This document shows, piece by piece, positions 39,684-47,823 of a DNA stretch of 64,000 bases. Both the position numbers and the translations under genes were made by a program. Positions within the stretch are counted from its first letter, which is position 1. Each line of letters starts with the position of its first letter. Under the pieces are notes generated by a model. That model was not told the origin of the DNA, searched no databases, and saw only the letters and a program-made list of their open reading frames with translations. Source of the DNA: Defluviitaleaceae bacterium (GTDB lineage: Bacteria; Bacillota; Clostridia; Lachnospirales; WQUN01). The DNA lies in contig WRAN01000005.1 in NCBI GenBank assembly GCA_009780185.1, forward strand, positions 62,001 through 126,000. The letters run 5' to 3'.

Positions 39684-40502
39684 CTAAAGCTTCTGACATT
39701 TAGGGCATATAAAGGTAGAAGTGCTACCGGTTTTAATGGAAACAATCTCCTCGCCACAAGCAGGACAAGGCTGATGCTCCTTATATCCAATATGCAAATC
39801 ATCCATGCCAAAGCCTCCTTTTTCACCAAAGAAATCCGATTCATAGCTAAAGGAGCCCTTATCCCGAGATGTGCTCAGGATATCCAGTATACTTTTATAT
39901 AGCCGCTCCACATCTTCCAATGTCATGTCAGAAATCTTACGCTGTGGATGTAACCCTGCCTTAAACAAAATATCATGCATATACATATTGCCGATGCCGC
40001 CGACATTTTTCTGGTTCATAAGAAAGGCTTTAATCTGGGTCTTCTTCCCAGCCAGCAAATCCTTAAAATATTCCAAAGTAAACATCTCATCAAAAGGATC
40101 CATAGCAATGCCCCCGGTATTAGATTCAGAGTCAAGCTCCGCCTGAACCGTAAGCAAAAACTTTCCAAACCACCAGAACCGGGCAGTATATCCGCTATCG
40201 TCTGTAAAAAGCACTTTAATTTGATATTTCTCCGGCATATCCGCCCCGGCCTCAAAGTATAAAACATCAGCGCCCATACCCAAGGATAAAAGTATATGCT
40301 CGCCATTATCCAAGCTGGTGATAATCCATTTGCCTTTGTGATATACATTGGTTACTGTTGCGGCAACTGTACGCTTATTGAAATCAGCTTCCGGGATGTT
40401 GGCGCATTTTTCTTGTAGAAGGTTTATTTCCTTGATTATCTTGCCCCTCAGGGTTGTGTTCATCTGTCCTGCCATTTTTGTGATTTCCGGTAATTCCGCC
40501 AT
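39684..40502 (-). CDS. Fpg/Nei-family DNA glycosylase, divergent (no N-terminal catalytic proline)
   Basis: MAELPEITKMAGQMN; KNVGGIGNMYMHDILFKAGLHP; zinc finger CPACG...CPKCQ. Confidence 0.9.
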   Translation of the reverse strand: MAELPEITKMAGQMNTTLRGKIIKEINLLQEKCANIPEADFNKRTVAATVTNVYHKGKWIITSLDNGEHILLSLGMGADVLYFEAGADMPEKYQIKVLFTDDSGYTARFWWFGKFLLTVQAELDSESNTGGIAMDPFDEMFTLEYFKDLLAGKKTQIKAFLMNQKNVGGIGNMYMHDILFKAGLHPQRKISDMTLEDVERLYKSILDILSTSRDKGSFSYESDFFGEKGGFGMDDLHIGYKEHQPCPACGEEIVSIKTGSTSTFICPKCQKL

Positions 40503-40581
40503 TTTGATCTCCTCTCATAAAGCGCTAATAGCGCGCTGGGTTAGCCATAAAGTTTATTGTACACGTTGACGTTACGTCATT

Positions 40582-40719
40582 GTCAAATTTCTTAGAATCA
40601 TTAGACCTCTTTCGAAATCACGTTTTATAATTTCGAAAGTAGGTTTCATTATGAGTCTTTTGCTTCTTCTGAAATCACGCCTTTTGATTTCAGAAGAACT
40701 CCATTCTAAGAAATTTGAC
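40582..40719. repeat. Nested inverted-repeat element (outer 17-bp perfect IR, two inner hairpins)
   Basis: GTCAAATTTCTTAGAAT (40582-40598) / ATTCTAAGAAATTTGAC (40703-40719); inner hairpins CTTTCGAAAT...ATTTCGAAAG and CTTCTGAAATCA...TGATTTCAGAAG. Confidence 0.85.
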
Positions 40720-40743
40720 GGAAGCCCGCAATAGCTGTATAAT
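40715..40743 (+). promoter_or_regulatory. Sigma-A promoter for rplS-lepB-rbgA
   Basis: TTGACG (40715-40720), 17-nt spacer, TATAAT (40738-40743). Confidence 0.75.
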
Positions 40744-40784
40744 ACGTATTCGTCATAGTCGATGGAAAATCATCGGCTTATTTT

Positions 40785-40886
40785 CATCGCGCACAGCGCG
40801 ATGCCCGCAGTAACTCGAGGAAGCAAGCGGGGCTTCGCCCTGCGCAGCGGCGGGGTTTGGGGCGGAGCCCCATTAAATAAGGAGGC
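40785..40886 (+). promoter_or_regulatory. Structured rplS leader
   Basis: CATCGCGC-ACA-GCGCGATG hairpin and 12-bp GGGGCTTCGCCC/GGGCGGAGCCCC stem just upstream of the AAGGAGG SD. Confidence 0.55.
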
Positions 40887-40893
40887 ATCATAA

Positions 40894-41250
40894 ATGCACA
40901 CTCTTATTAAAGAGCTTGAGCAAGAACAGATGAAGGAATCTGTTCCAATGTTCAACATCGGCGACACCGTTCGTGTACACGCCAAAATCGTAGAAGGAAC
41001 AAAAGAAAGAATCCAAGTATTCGAAGGTGTAGTTCTAAAGCGCCAGCATGGCGGTCTTAGAGAGACTTTTACTGTTCGCCGTCTTTCTTATGGCGTAGGG
41101 GTAGAAAAAACCTGGCCTCTGCATTCTCCAAGAGTTGACAGAGTAGAAGTAGTACGTCGTGGTGTTGTACGCCGCGCAAAACTATTCTATCTTCGCGACA
41201 GAATCGGTAAAGCTGCCAAAGTTAAAGAAGCCATCTTCAAAAAGGCATAA
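40894..41250 (+). CDS. rplS: 50S ribosomal protein L19
   Basis: [35 protein letters not shown]...[29 protein letters not shown]. Confidence 0.98.
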   Translation: MHTLIKELEQEQMKESVPMFNIGDTVRVHAKIVEGTKERIQVFEGVVLKRQHGGLRETFTVRRLSYGVGVEKTWPLHSPRVDRVEVVRRGVVRRAKLFYLRDRIGKAAKVKEAIFKKA

Positions 41251-41251
41251 C

Positions 41252-41797
41252 ATGCTTAAAAACATTCCTAACCCTGCAGTTAGGGGCCTAATAGAGTGGA
41301 TACTCGCTATAGGTCTAGCTTTGCTTTTGTTTTTTGTTCTTCGTATGTATGTGTTCAGGGTCGCTCATGTTTCTGGGGCGTCAATGGCTCCTACACTAAG
41401 TGATGGGGATAGGCTAATCCTTAATCGCGCATCTATAGTGTTTGGAGAGCCGCGCCCTGGTGATATTGTGGCATACCCATATCCAGGTAACCCGTCTGAG
41501 CATCATATCAAACGGGTTATTGCTGTTTACGGCGATATAGTTGACTTTATAGGTGGGCAGTTTTATGTAAATGGCAATCCTCTTGATGATGCCTTTTCCG
41601 CAGAGCTTATTTGGACAGTAGGCAATACAGTCTTCCCTCTGATAGTTGAAGAAGGCCGTGTATTTGTGTTGGGTGACAACCGCAATGCCAGCAAAGATAG
41701 CCGATATGCCTCTGTGGGAACAATTTCTAATGATGAAATACTAGGCCGGGTTCTTATTAGGATATGGCCCTTTGATAGCTTGGGGCAGGTGGAATAA
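41252..41797 (+). CDS. lepB: Signal peptidase I
   Basis: HVSGASMAPTLSDGDRLILNR, HHIKRVIAVYGD, VFVLGDNRNASKDSRYASVG; start trimmed to 41252. Confidence 0.95.
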   Translation: MLKNIPNPAVRGLIEWILAIGLALLLFFVLRMYVFRVAHVSGASMAPTLSDGDRLILNRASIVFGEPRPGDIVAYPYPGNPSEHHIKRVIAVYGDIVDFIGGQFYVNGNPLDDAFSAELIWTVGNTVFPLIVEEGRVFVLGDNRNASKDSRYASVGTISNDEILGRVLIRIWPFDSLGQVE

Positions 41798-42684
41798 TGC
41801 AGATTCAGTGGTACCCAGGTCATATGACCAAAACTAAACGGATGCTAACAGCTCAATTGGGAGTAGTAGACGTTGTAATAGAACTATTGGACGCTCGCCT
41901 TCCTCTAAGCAGCAAAAACCCGGATATAGATGCACTTACCCAAAACAAACAGCGTTTACTGGTGCTTAATAAAGCAGACTTGGCCGATAAAGCCGTATCA
42001 GCCCAGTGGGAGGCGTATTTTCGCCGTCTGGGCTTTTTTACGTTACCGTTAGATTCTACTCAGCGTACATCAGTAAAACCCCTAGCAGAACGAGTCCGGG
42101 AAATAGTACAACCTCGAGTAGACCGCCAAAAAAGCCGTGGCCGCATCTCAGCACCTATACGTGCAATGGTGGTGGGTATACCCAATGTAGGCAAATCCAC
42201 TTTTATCAACCAATTGGCAGGCCGAGCCAGCGCCGCTACTGCCGATAAGCCAGGGGTAACCCGTGGTAGGCAATGGATTAGGGTAAGAGACTTGCAAACC
42301 AGAAGTGGAACAGCAACCGCAGATTTTGATTTGATGGACACCCCAGGTGTGCTATGGCCAAAATTCGAAGATGAGCAAGTAGGGATAAAGCTGGCCATAA
42401 CAGGTGCAATAAGCGACTTGATACTAGACAGAATAACCCTAGCCGAGCACCTAATATCAATCCTACTAGATATTCATCCCGTATCCCTCACCGCCCGCTA
42501 TAAAATAAGTACAGATGAAGCCGGCGCAACAAAAATACCCCGGCAGCTTCTAGAAGAAATAGGAGCCACGCGAGGCTTTAAGATGAAGGGCGGAGTAGTA
42601 GATATAGAGCGCGCCGCAATTACTCTACTTGATGAGTTCCGGGGTGGGAAGCTCGGCAGAATATCATTGGAACGGCCCTTGTAA
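41797..42684 (+). CDS. rbgA: Ribosome biogenesis GTPase RbgA/YlqF (circularly permuted)
   Basis: IQWYPGHMTKTKRML, VLNKADLAD, VVGIPNVGKSTFINQLAGRASA, MDTPGVLWP. Confidence 0.96.
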   Translation: MQIQWYPGHMTKTKRMLTAQLGVVDVVIELLDARLPLSSKNPDIDALTQNKQRLLVLNKADLADKAVSAQWEAYFRRLGFFTLPLDSTQRTSVKPLAERVREIVQPRVDRQKSRGRISAPIRAMVVGIPNVGKSTFINQLAGRASAATADKPGVTRGRQWIRVRDLQTRSGTATADFDLMDTPGVLWPKFEDEQVGIKLAITGAISDLILDRITLAEHLISILLDIHPVSLTARYKISTDEAGATKIPRQLLEEIGATRGFKMKGGVVDIERAAITLLDEFRGGKLGRISLERPL

Positions 42685-42706
42685 GTATATTATATAAATA
42701 ATTCAA

Positions 42707-42737
42707 AACCCCCTGTGATATCACAGGGGGTTTTTTA
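42707..42737. terminator. Bidirectional terminator
   Basis: AAAACCCCCTGTGATATCACAGGGGGTTTTTT. Confidence 0.9.
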
Positions 42738-42747
42738 CTGAGGTTTA

Positions 42748-43569
42748 TTATTCTACTTCATCTTCATCTTCGTCATCGTTTTCTTCTTCATTGTCATCAT
42801 CGTCGCTTTCTTCAGCTTCATCCTCATCTTCTTCGTCGTTTTCATCATAGTCTTCATCTTCGTCATCAGCGTCTTCATCTTCATCAACGTCTAAATCATC
42901 TTCCTCAACTGGAAGTGGCTCTTCAGCTACATCGGTCAAGATATGTGCGGTTTGGGTATCGCCATCCCAATCTGTTGTCGCGCCAAGGGCTTCAGCTATT
43001 GCGCCTAGTGGAAGCATTACTCTGCCATTAAGCATTTGAGCTGGCACGGGAGCAATAAACTCTTCACCATTTACGGTAAAGGTAGCTTGTCCAAGGGTGA
43101 TTACAACAACAGTATCAGCACTTGTAAGGGTAGCGGCTTGTGCGGACACGCTCCATGTTGGAATAAAGCCCATATGCTCGAATACACCGCGTACTGGTAC
43201 AAGAAGGCGATTGTTTTGCATTATAGGTTGCTGATCAACAAAAGCAACCTCTACACCGTCAACTTCTACGGTTAATACATGAACAATAGGTTCAGAAATA
43301 GGCTCGGGGGTAATATAATCGTCTTCATCCTCGTCTTCATCTTCAGCGTCTACGTCTTCATCGTCGCCATTTTCGTCACCATTTTCTTCTGATTCACCGT
43401 TTTCTTCTTCATCGCCGTTTTCATAATCGTAGTCGTAATCATTTACATAACCGTTTTCTTCACCGTTTTCATCGGCGGCTTCCTCTGCAAAAGCGGTAAC
43501 GCCCATTGCAAAAGTTAGGATGAAGGCTAGAACAAGAGCCAACATCTTACGTGCTAGTGATTTCCTCAT
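42748..43569 (-). CDS. Secreted copper amine oxidase N-terminal-like (stalk) domain protein with highly acidic flanks
   Basis: Signal peptide; VDQQPIMQNNRLLVPVRGVFEHMGFIPTW...LNGRVMLPLGAIAEALGATTDWD; Asp/Glu-rich N- and C-terminal tracts. Confidence 0.85.
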   Translation of the reverse strand: MRKSLARKMLALVLAFILTFAMGVTAFAEEAADENGEENGYVNDYDYDYENGDEEENGESEENGDENGDDEDVDAEDEDEDEDDYITPEPISEPIVHVLTVEVDGVEVAFVDQQPIMQNNRLLVPVRGVFEHMGFIPTWSVSAQAATLTSADTVVVITLGQATFTVNGEEFIAPVPAQMLNGRVMLPLGAIAEALGATTDWDGDTQTAHILTDVAEEPLPVEEDDLDVDEDEDADDEDEDYDENDEEDEDEAEESDDDDNEEENDDEDEDEVE

Positions 43570-43762
43570 GATTCATCTCCTTTTTCTAAGTAATGGTCAA
43601 GGCATGCCTGACCTCTTGTATAGGTGATTTTATCATCATATTGGAAATGACTCAAACCTTTTAAATAAATTTGTGTTATATGACAAAAAAACACGAAAAA
43701 GGTCTCTATTTCACTAATAATATTGGTAAAAAAGGGGGAGTGGCAAATCATACCGAATGTTT

Positions 43763-44671
43763 TTACCGGGCTTCCCGCCTTCTGATACTGACTCTTGTAA
43801 TCTTGTAAGCTGCAAGCCCTAAAGTTGAAAGCAAAATAATGGGAATAATAGCCCCGGCCAAAAATACGATAACATCCTGAAATGCAGTAAGGCTTCCCCT
43901 TGCAGAATCCCCAAAAGCGCCACCAATGCGATCTCCTAAAGTTGGATTAATCACGATGACTTCTTCCTCGAAGATATCGAAAAGAGTTACATTTATTGTA
44001 GAATATGCGATCTGCCCTGCCATCGTATTAAGCTGGGATAAATACATCTCTATGCTAAGACGGGTATTAGAAAGCCGCTGTTCCAAGGCAAGTATTTCAC
44101 TTATGGTTTGGGCTTCATCCAGCAAAGCAAGCAGTCGATCCTCTTCAATGCGGCGGACCTCGAGGCTTCCAACCATATCATAAAACTGCTCTGTTACATC
44201 TTGAGCCCATTGGAAAGAAGTTCGAATATCAGCAATACCTCCAATTTGACTCATGGCCTCATCAAAGCTATCGGTAGGAATCCGCAGTACAATGGTAAAC
44301 ATACGCCAGCCTCGGGCCGTTAGCTCTTCTCTTTCAATATACCCATCAAAATAAGCTGCAACTGCCCTTAGTCCGCTAACTGCTTTCTCAAAATACTCTG
44401 TTTCCATATCCACGCTGGCGGTTTGGATTATATGCCGCTGACCCTGGCCGGCGATATCTTCAAACCCTACCTGGTCCGCTCCACCTGATTGGGGATGAGG
44501 CGTAGATGCGGGTGCTTCTTCAGCTACTTCCCATATCTGAGCTGCATATGACAGACTTTGTGTTTCATCAAATGAGGCATTATCCCACTCGTTATTGCTA
44601 CTGCATGCGGTAAGGCCAAGAGCTGCCAAAATAATAGTCATGAAAAGAATGTTTATTATTAATTTTTTCAT
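43763..44671 (-). CDS. DUF4349 domain lipoprotein
   Basis: Lipobox LGLTAC; RHIIQTASVDMETEYFEKAVSGLRAVAAYFDGYIEREELTARGWRMFTIVLRIPTDSFDEAMSQI; C-terminal TM. Confidence 0.85.
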   Translation of the reverse strand: MKKLIINILFMTIILAALGLTACSSNNEWDNASFDETQSLSYAAQIWEVAEEAPASTPHPQSGGADQVGFEDIAGQGQRHIIQTASVDMETEYFEKAVSGLRAVAAYFDGYIEREELTARGWRMFTIVLRIPTDSFDEAMSQIGGIADIRTSFQWAQDVTEQFYDMVGSLEVRRIEEDRLLALLDEAQTISEILALEQRLSNTRLSIEMYLSQLNTMAGQIAYSTINVTLFDIFEEEVIVINPTLGDRIGGAFGDSARGSLTAFQDVIVFLAGAIIPIILLSTLGLAAYKITRVSIRRREAR

Positions 44672-45477
44672 TCCTGACCCTCCTCATTTTCAATAGTTTC
44701 TAGCGGATTTGTTTCTGTGCTTATATTGGTGTTTTTCCGCTTATACCAAAGGCGAATTACAAAAATCAAAAAGCCTAAGGGCAGAGAAAGTGCAATCAAA
44801 GGCACCGATATCCTAGCAATAAACACCAGCAAATTCCCACCAGCAGTGAGGGTATTTCTCCAGGAATTGCTAAACCTAGACCCAATACGCGCCCCAAAGG
44901 TTTGAGGCTCTAGAGCGGGTCTTTCTTCTGGTATCTCTAGCAGAATAATCGTAATCACCGGGCTGGTAGTCTGCGCCAGTAACACATTCTGCTGGCCTAT
45001 AAGTTGATTCCGCTCCATATGAAGCTGGCTTAATCTTGAATCAATAGCAATCAACACATCTAGGCTATCACTAGCTGCCATCATCACGGTAAGCCTATCA
45101 ATTTCCTGGTTTAGTGCCACAAGCCGCGTGACAACACTCCCTATTTGCGCCCCTAGAAACTGGGCATTTTCTGATTCCCAAAGTACTTCACCCATGCGCC
45201 TAAGTTCTTCTTGCACATGCCTAAATGCCCAATCCTCAACCCGCCGGGTAAAATTGGCTTGACGCTGCGGGCTTCTTCCCCATACTTCGTTCATGAAAAC
45301 ATGAGATTCCAAATTATAACCGTTAAGCTCCCGAATTATTTCAATTGCAGTATCAATACACTCCACCTCGATTTCGATTGAGTGCGTCTGCCTCATTTGA
45401 CGGGTTGAGGCTTTGACAGGTAGAGCAAATAATAGCGAACAAGCCACTACTACTAAACATCCAATAAATATCCGCAT
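44668..45477 (-). CDS. DUF4349-like membrane protein (paralog, overlaps downstream gene by ATGA)
   Basis: Signal peptide, coiled-coil region, C-terminal TM; same architecture as 43763..44671. Confidence 0.65.
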   Translation of the reverse strand: MRIFIGCLVVVACSLLFALPVKASTRQMRQTHSIEIEVECIDTAIEIIRELNGYNLESHVFMNEVWGRSPQRQANFTRRVEDWAFRHVQEELRRMGEVLWESENAQFLGAQIGSVVTRLVALNQEIDRLTVMMAASDSLDVLIAIDSRLSQLHMERNQLIGQQNVLLAQTTSPVITIILLEIPEERPALEPQTFGARIGSRFSNSWRNTLTAGGNLLVFIARISVPLIALSLPLGFLIFVIRLWYKRKNTNISTETNPLETIENEEGQE

Positions 45478-45639
45478 AAGCTATCCTCCTTTACAAATCT
45501 CAACGCAGCATTTTTATAATTGTTCCTTCTCTTGTCTATGTAATGGAGCCATCAGCAACTTAGAGAATATCCGATGCTCCAAAGGTTATGGGAGTTTTGC
45601 AAAATACACTAATTTGGAATCCGTATGAAATACTAAAAA

Positions 45640-45672
45640 AAGGGCTGACTCATAAAATGAGCCAGCCCTATA
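45640..45672. terminator. Intrinsic terminator after rpmA
   Basis: AGGGCTGACTCATAAAATGAGCCAGCCCT, with T-tract on the reverse strand. Confidence 0.85.
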
Positions 45673-45686
45673 TATGCAGTATAATA

Positions 45687-45986
45687 TTACGCCTCTAAAG
45701 CGACAGGATAAACAGAAACCTGCTTCTTATCCCGGCCTTTACGCTCATAGCGCACTTTGCCGTCTACTTTAGCAAAAAGATTATCATTGCTGCCACGGCC
45801 TACATTCTTACCGGGATGAATCTTTGTACCGCGTTGGGTATAAAGAATATTTCCAGCAAGTACAAACTGCCCATCGGCACGCTTAGCACCAAGGCTCTTA
45901 GCGTTGGAGTCGCGGCCGTTCTTGGTAGAACCTACACCCTTTTTATGGGCGAAAAATTGTAAGTTTAGTTTAATCATGGATATCAC
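45687..45986 (-). CDS. rpmA: 50S ribosomal protein L27 (with Prp-cleavable N-terminal extension)
   Basis: [56 protein letters not shown]; probable start 45977. Confidence 0.97.
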   Translation of the reverse strand: MISMIKLNLQFFAHKKGVGSTKNGRDSNAKSLGAKRADGQFVLAGNILYTQRGTKIHPGKNVGRGSNDNLFAKVDGKVRYERKGRDKKQVSVYPVALEA

Positions 45987-46285
45987 ATCTCTTTCATATT
46001 AATCTCATCTGGGTATTCTTCTCGCACTCCTGTAAGTCCTAGATGCATAGCTTTTAGCAAAATTGCTGCGTTTTCATCTCGCGGTTCCTTTAGTGCAAAG
46101 GAGACATACGCCCCGTCAAGTTCATAATCACAATCAAAGCCCTGCTTAGTAAAGGTTTCTATGCTATTGACAGTGTTAATCACCAGCATAGATACCGCGC
46201 CACATACATAGGAATCACCATGATTCTTTACTAAAAAAGAATCAATGTTTCCATCCGTATCGCGGGTTATTTCAACAGAAATCAT
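45983..46285 (-). CDS. prp: Ribosomal-processing cysteine protease Prp
   Basis: Located between L21 and L27; [24 protein letters not shown] (GH...VCAAVS-type motif). Confidence 0.93.
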   Translation of the reverse strand: MISVEITRDTDGNIDSFLVKNHGDSYVCGAVSMLVINTVNSIETFTKQGFDCDYELDGAYVSFALKEPRDENAAILLKAMHLGLTGVREEYPDEINMKEM

Positions 46286-46596
46286 GCAGGATTAATAGCT
46301 TCGATTTTAACCTTTGTAAAGGGTTGGCGATGACCTCTTTTTTTATGATACCCTTTTTTGGCTTTGTATTTGTAGACGATTACCTTTTTAGCCTTACCAT
46401 CTCCAAGAACAGAAGCTACAACACTGGCACCTTTAACTAAAGGCTTGCCAAAAACCGTAGCGTCACCGTCCACAATGCTAAGCACCTGATCAAAAGTGAA
46501 GTTGGTGCCGGCATCTGCGCCAAGCTTTTCTACAGTAATAACATCTCCGACTTTAACATTAAACTGCTTTCCGCCGGTGGTAAAAATAGCGTGCAT
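46282..46596 (-). CDS. rplU: 50S ribosomal protein L21
   Basis: MHAIFTTGGKQFNVKVGDVITVEKL...KKVIVYKYKAKKGYHKKRGHRQPFTKVKIEAI. Confidence 0.98.
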   Translation of the reverse strand: MHAIFTTGGKQFNVKVGDVITVEKLGADAGTNFTFDQVLSIVDGDATVFGKPLVKGASVVASVLGDGKAKKVIVYKYKAKKGYHKKRGHRQPFTKVKIEAINPA

Positions 46597-46604
46597 CTAT
46601 ACAC

Positions 46605-46627
46605 ACCTCCTTATAATATTAGGAAGT
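46605..46627 (-). promoter_or_regulatory. SD-sequestering hairpin in rplU leader
   Basis: Minus strand ACTTCCT-AATATTATA-AGGAGGT, 7-bp stem with one G-U occluding the SD. Confidence 0.5.
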
Positions 46628-46775
46628 ACTCGCCAGATGGGGCAGGAAAAATCCATTTAAAAGGCCAAACCTGTGCGGTTACTACACAACAGCAGGCATA
46701 ATATCATATATACACTTATAAAACAAGGGCTAATCATGATGTTTTCATGACAAGCCCTTAAAAATTGATATTAAA

Positions 46776-46833
46776 AATGTTTACCATTATCATCAAAACT
46801 GGGAAAACCTTTGTCGGTATCATCAAAACCGGA
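46776..46833 (-). repeat. Dispersed repeat family A, copy 4
   Basis: Minus strand TTCCGGTTTTGATGATACCGACAAAGGTTTTCCCAGTTTTGATGATAATGGTAAAC; starts within a few nt of the sortase stop codon. Confidence 0.8.
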
Positions 46834-46835
46834 AA

Positions 46836-47774
46836 TCATCCGGCAACTTCGTACCCGCCATCAAAATATTCCTCGTGAGGCTCATCCAATCCTTCAAGAT
46901 GGGGAAATGTCTCGCTTCTAAGCACTGCATGCACTGCGATTCTGTTATTTCTATAGCTGCTATCACATGTAGAAAGAGTAAGTATCCGATCCTCTGCCGA
47001 CACTTCTATTCCGGCGTCAAATCTAGATCGTGATCTAAAATTATTTATCCAATACTCCCAATCATCGTAATGAGTATTAATATACGGGAAGTCGATGTGG
47101 GTAATATAAGCAGAAAACACTTCAAATACATAGTCGGCATAAATGGTGGAGAAGTAAATATATCTATTATTCATAAAAAAGTCATGATTCAAGAAATTCC
47201 GCACCATATGGAATTTGTGATTAGCCCGCATGTTATGCCCAAAAATAACCCAGTTATGATCCACCTGGTTATAGATATCCGCTGCATAATCTAAGAATAT
47301 ATACCCAGGAAGGAAGCGCCGCCCCCAAAGGTCATGATACAAATAAAAAGAATTATCCGTGCCTTGGGCAACTAAGTAATCAACTGTTGTACCAGGTATC
47401 CATATATGGCCGATAATATCATCATTGCCATAATGCGCCCGCCAATCCAAAAACTCCTGCCGCTGTACTCTGGGCACCGGGGTAGGGGTTGGTTCTGGGG
47501 TCGGCTCTGGTGTTGGTTCCGGCGTTGGTTCTGGTATATAGGCTATAGGTTCAGGAGTAGGCTCAGGGACATAGGGCACATACTCTGGCTCCGGTTCTGC
47601 ATCATAAGCCCATGGGTCACCTTGACCATGGGTATATCTAAAATCCTCATATACATAGTTTACAATAACCCCAGCAGAAATAAGTAATATAACAGCAAGT
47701 AAAAGATACATAAGTTTAGGAATTTTGGGTTTTGCAGGCTTAGGTGGCCTTCTATATTGATACATAAAAATCAC
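46836..47774 (-). CDS. Class B sortase with Pro/Thr/Glu-rich linker
   Basis: N-terminal TM; PEPTPEPTPEPTPEPTPTPVP; HNWVIFGHNMRANHKFHMVRNF; ILTLSTCDSSYRNNRIAVHAVL. Confidence 0.93.
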   Translation of the reverse strand: MIFMYQYRRPPKPAKPKIPKLMYLLLAVILLISAGVIVNYVYEDFRYTHGQGDPWAYDAEPEPEYVPYVPEPTPEPIAYIPEPTPEPTPEPTPEPTPTPVPRVQRQEFLDWRAHYGNDDIIGHIWIPGTTVDYLVAQGTDNSFYLYHDLWGRRFLPGYIFLDYAADIYNQVDHNWVIFGHNMRANHKFHMVRNFLNHDFFMNNRYIYFSTIYADYVFEVFSAYITHIDFPYINTHYDDWEYWINNFRSRSRFDAGIEVSAEDRILTLSTCDSSYRNNRIAVHAVLRSETFPHLEGLDEPHEEYFDGGYEVAG

Positions 47775-47823
47775 CTCGTGTGTTGATGGATAAATGTTAT
47801 CATATTCCTAGGCGCATGTGAAG

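Noticed and set aside
42770-42900. Short-period repeats (TCATCTTC/GTCATC) as a possible tandem-repeat locus or CRISPR-like array
   Set aside because: They encode the Asp/Glu tract of the stalk-domain protein; no spacer-repeat organisation
45983-46285. Unknown small protein between L21 and L27
   Set aside because: Position and sequence fit the known ribosomal-processing protease Prp; L27 carries the matching [11 protein letters not shown] extension
47460-47560. GGTTCTGG/GGTGTTGG tandem repeats
   Set aside because: Encode the Pro-Glu-Pro-Thr linker of the sortase; no independent element needed
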